Below, piece by piece: positions 63,854-64,000 of a stretch of 64,000 nt of DNA (position 1 is the stretch's first letter; every line of letters begins with the position of its first letter). Position numbers and translations under genes: made by a program. Source of the DNA: UBA668 sp039796575. Its GTDB lineage: Bacteria; Actinomycetota; Acidimicrobiia; Acidimicrobiales; Ilumatobacteraceae. The stretch lies in the NCBI GenBank assembly GCA_039796575.1, contig JBDKJP010000066.1, positions 1 to 64,000 of the forward strand, given 5' to 3'. Under the pieces are notes generated by a model. It was not told where the DNA came from. It saw only the letters and a program-made list of their open reading frames with translations, and ran no database searches.

Positions 63854-64000
63854 ATGTCCGTCCTGGTCCCCACATCGCTCGAGGGCGCGCTGCAGGCGCT
63901 CGCCGAACACCCCGACGCCACCGTGCTCGCCGGCGGCACCGATCTCATGGTCGAGCTCAACGGCGGCCATCGCCGACCGACCGACGTCGTGGTCGTGAAC
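63854..64000 (+). CDS. Molybdopterin dehydrogenase FAD-binding subunit (CoxM/XdhB-like), N-terminal part
   Basis: The first 49 codons of a gene cut by the window end. It reads MSVLVPTSLEGALQALAEHP then TVLAGGTDLMVELNGGHRRP. This matches the N-terminal FAD-binding domain of the medium subunit of CO dehydrogenase/xanthine dehydrogenase-type enzymes (AGGTDL is the flavin loop). The iron-sulfur and molybdopterin subunits would be expected downstream, outside the window. The start is ATG 63854 behind a palindrome/-10 box. Confidence 0.8.
   Translation, partial: MSVLVPTSLEGALQALAEHPDATVLAGGTDLMVELNGGHRRPTDVVVVN

Overview
The window is a GC-rich actinobacterial chromosome segment. The rRNA sequences, abundant GTG starts, 1-4 nt gene overlaps and TANNNT boxes just upstream of start codons all fit Actinomycetota. 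The gene content and the block order tlyA-nadK-recN-...-pyrG-nudix-xerD-...-scpA-scpB-rluB match what I recall of the Mycobacterium tuberculosis Rv1691-Rv1711 region. The overall mix (no mycolate genes, class I aldolase, large glycosyltransferase islands) makes me favour an Acidimicrobiia/Ilumatobacter-like organism. That placement is inference and should be checked with the 16S fragment.

Layout. 1-4250: 3' part of a 16S gene, a tRNA-free spacer, a complete 23S gene, a 5S gene and a strong terminator. 4291-24314: a housekeeping block with a TPR protein, an SSB-like protein, class I FBP aldolase, DUF1015 protein, HAD phosphatase, Lys/Ala/Pro-repeat protein, TlyA, NAD kinase, RecN, MurJ, PAP2-type membrane protein (minus strand), CTP synthase, Nudix hydrolase, XerD, HD protein, TrpS (minus), ScpA/ScpB, RluB, TyrA and AroA.

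24311-54880: a cell-envelope glycan region. It opens with a phosphatase-UbiA-methyltransferase-DprE1-DprE2 module, the set that makes decaprenyl-phosphoryl-arabinose (DPA) in mycobacteria. Many GT-C-like polytopic membrane proteins follow, with a Ppm-type polyprenol-phosphate-mannose synthase, several GT2 enzymes, a GT2-methyltransferase fusion, an acyltransferase, a GMC oxidoreductase/epimerase group, a 1385-residue AftD-type arabinofuranosyltransferase and a PIG-V-like mannosyltransferase. Lipid-linked arabinose and mannose would be made on the cytoplasmic side and used by the GT-C enzymes outside the membrane. A DUF222/HNH endonuclease-like gene sits inside this region.

54935-64000: an AlkA-type DNA glycosylase, a crotonase-fold protein lacking both classical catalytic glutamates, a five-gene peptide-type ABC transporter operon (lipoprotein, two permeases, two ATPases) with a CRP-type palindrome upstream, a DUF5522 small protein, a PPK2-type kinase, and the start of a molybdopterin-dehydrogenase FAD subunit cut by the window end. 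No tRNA, CRISPR array or insertion sequence was seen.

The points most worth following up are the complete DPA-type arabinose pathway with an AftD homologue, the Ala at the benzothiazinone-target Cys of DprE1, the recurring TANNNT boxes 6-10 nt upstream of start codons (leaderless transcription), and the GMC/epimerase operon of unknown product.
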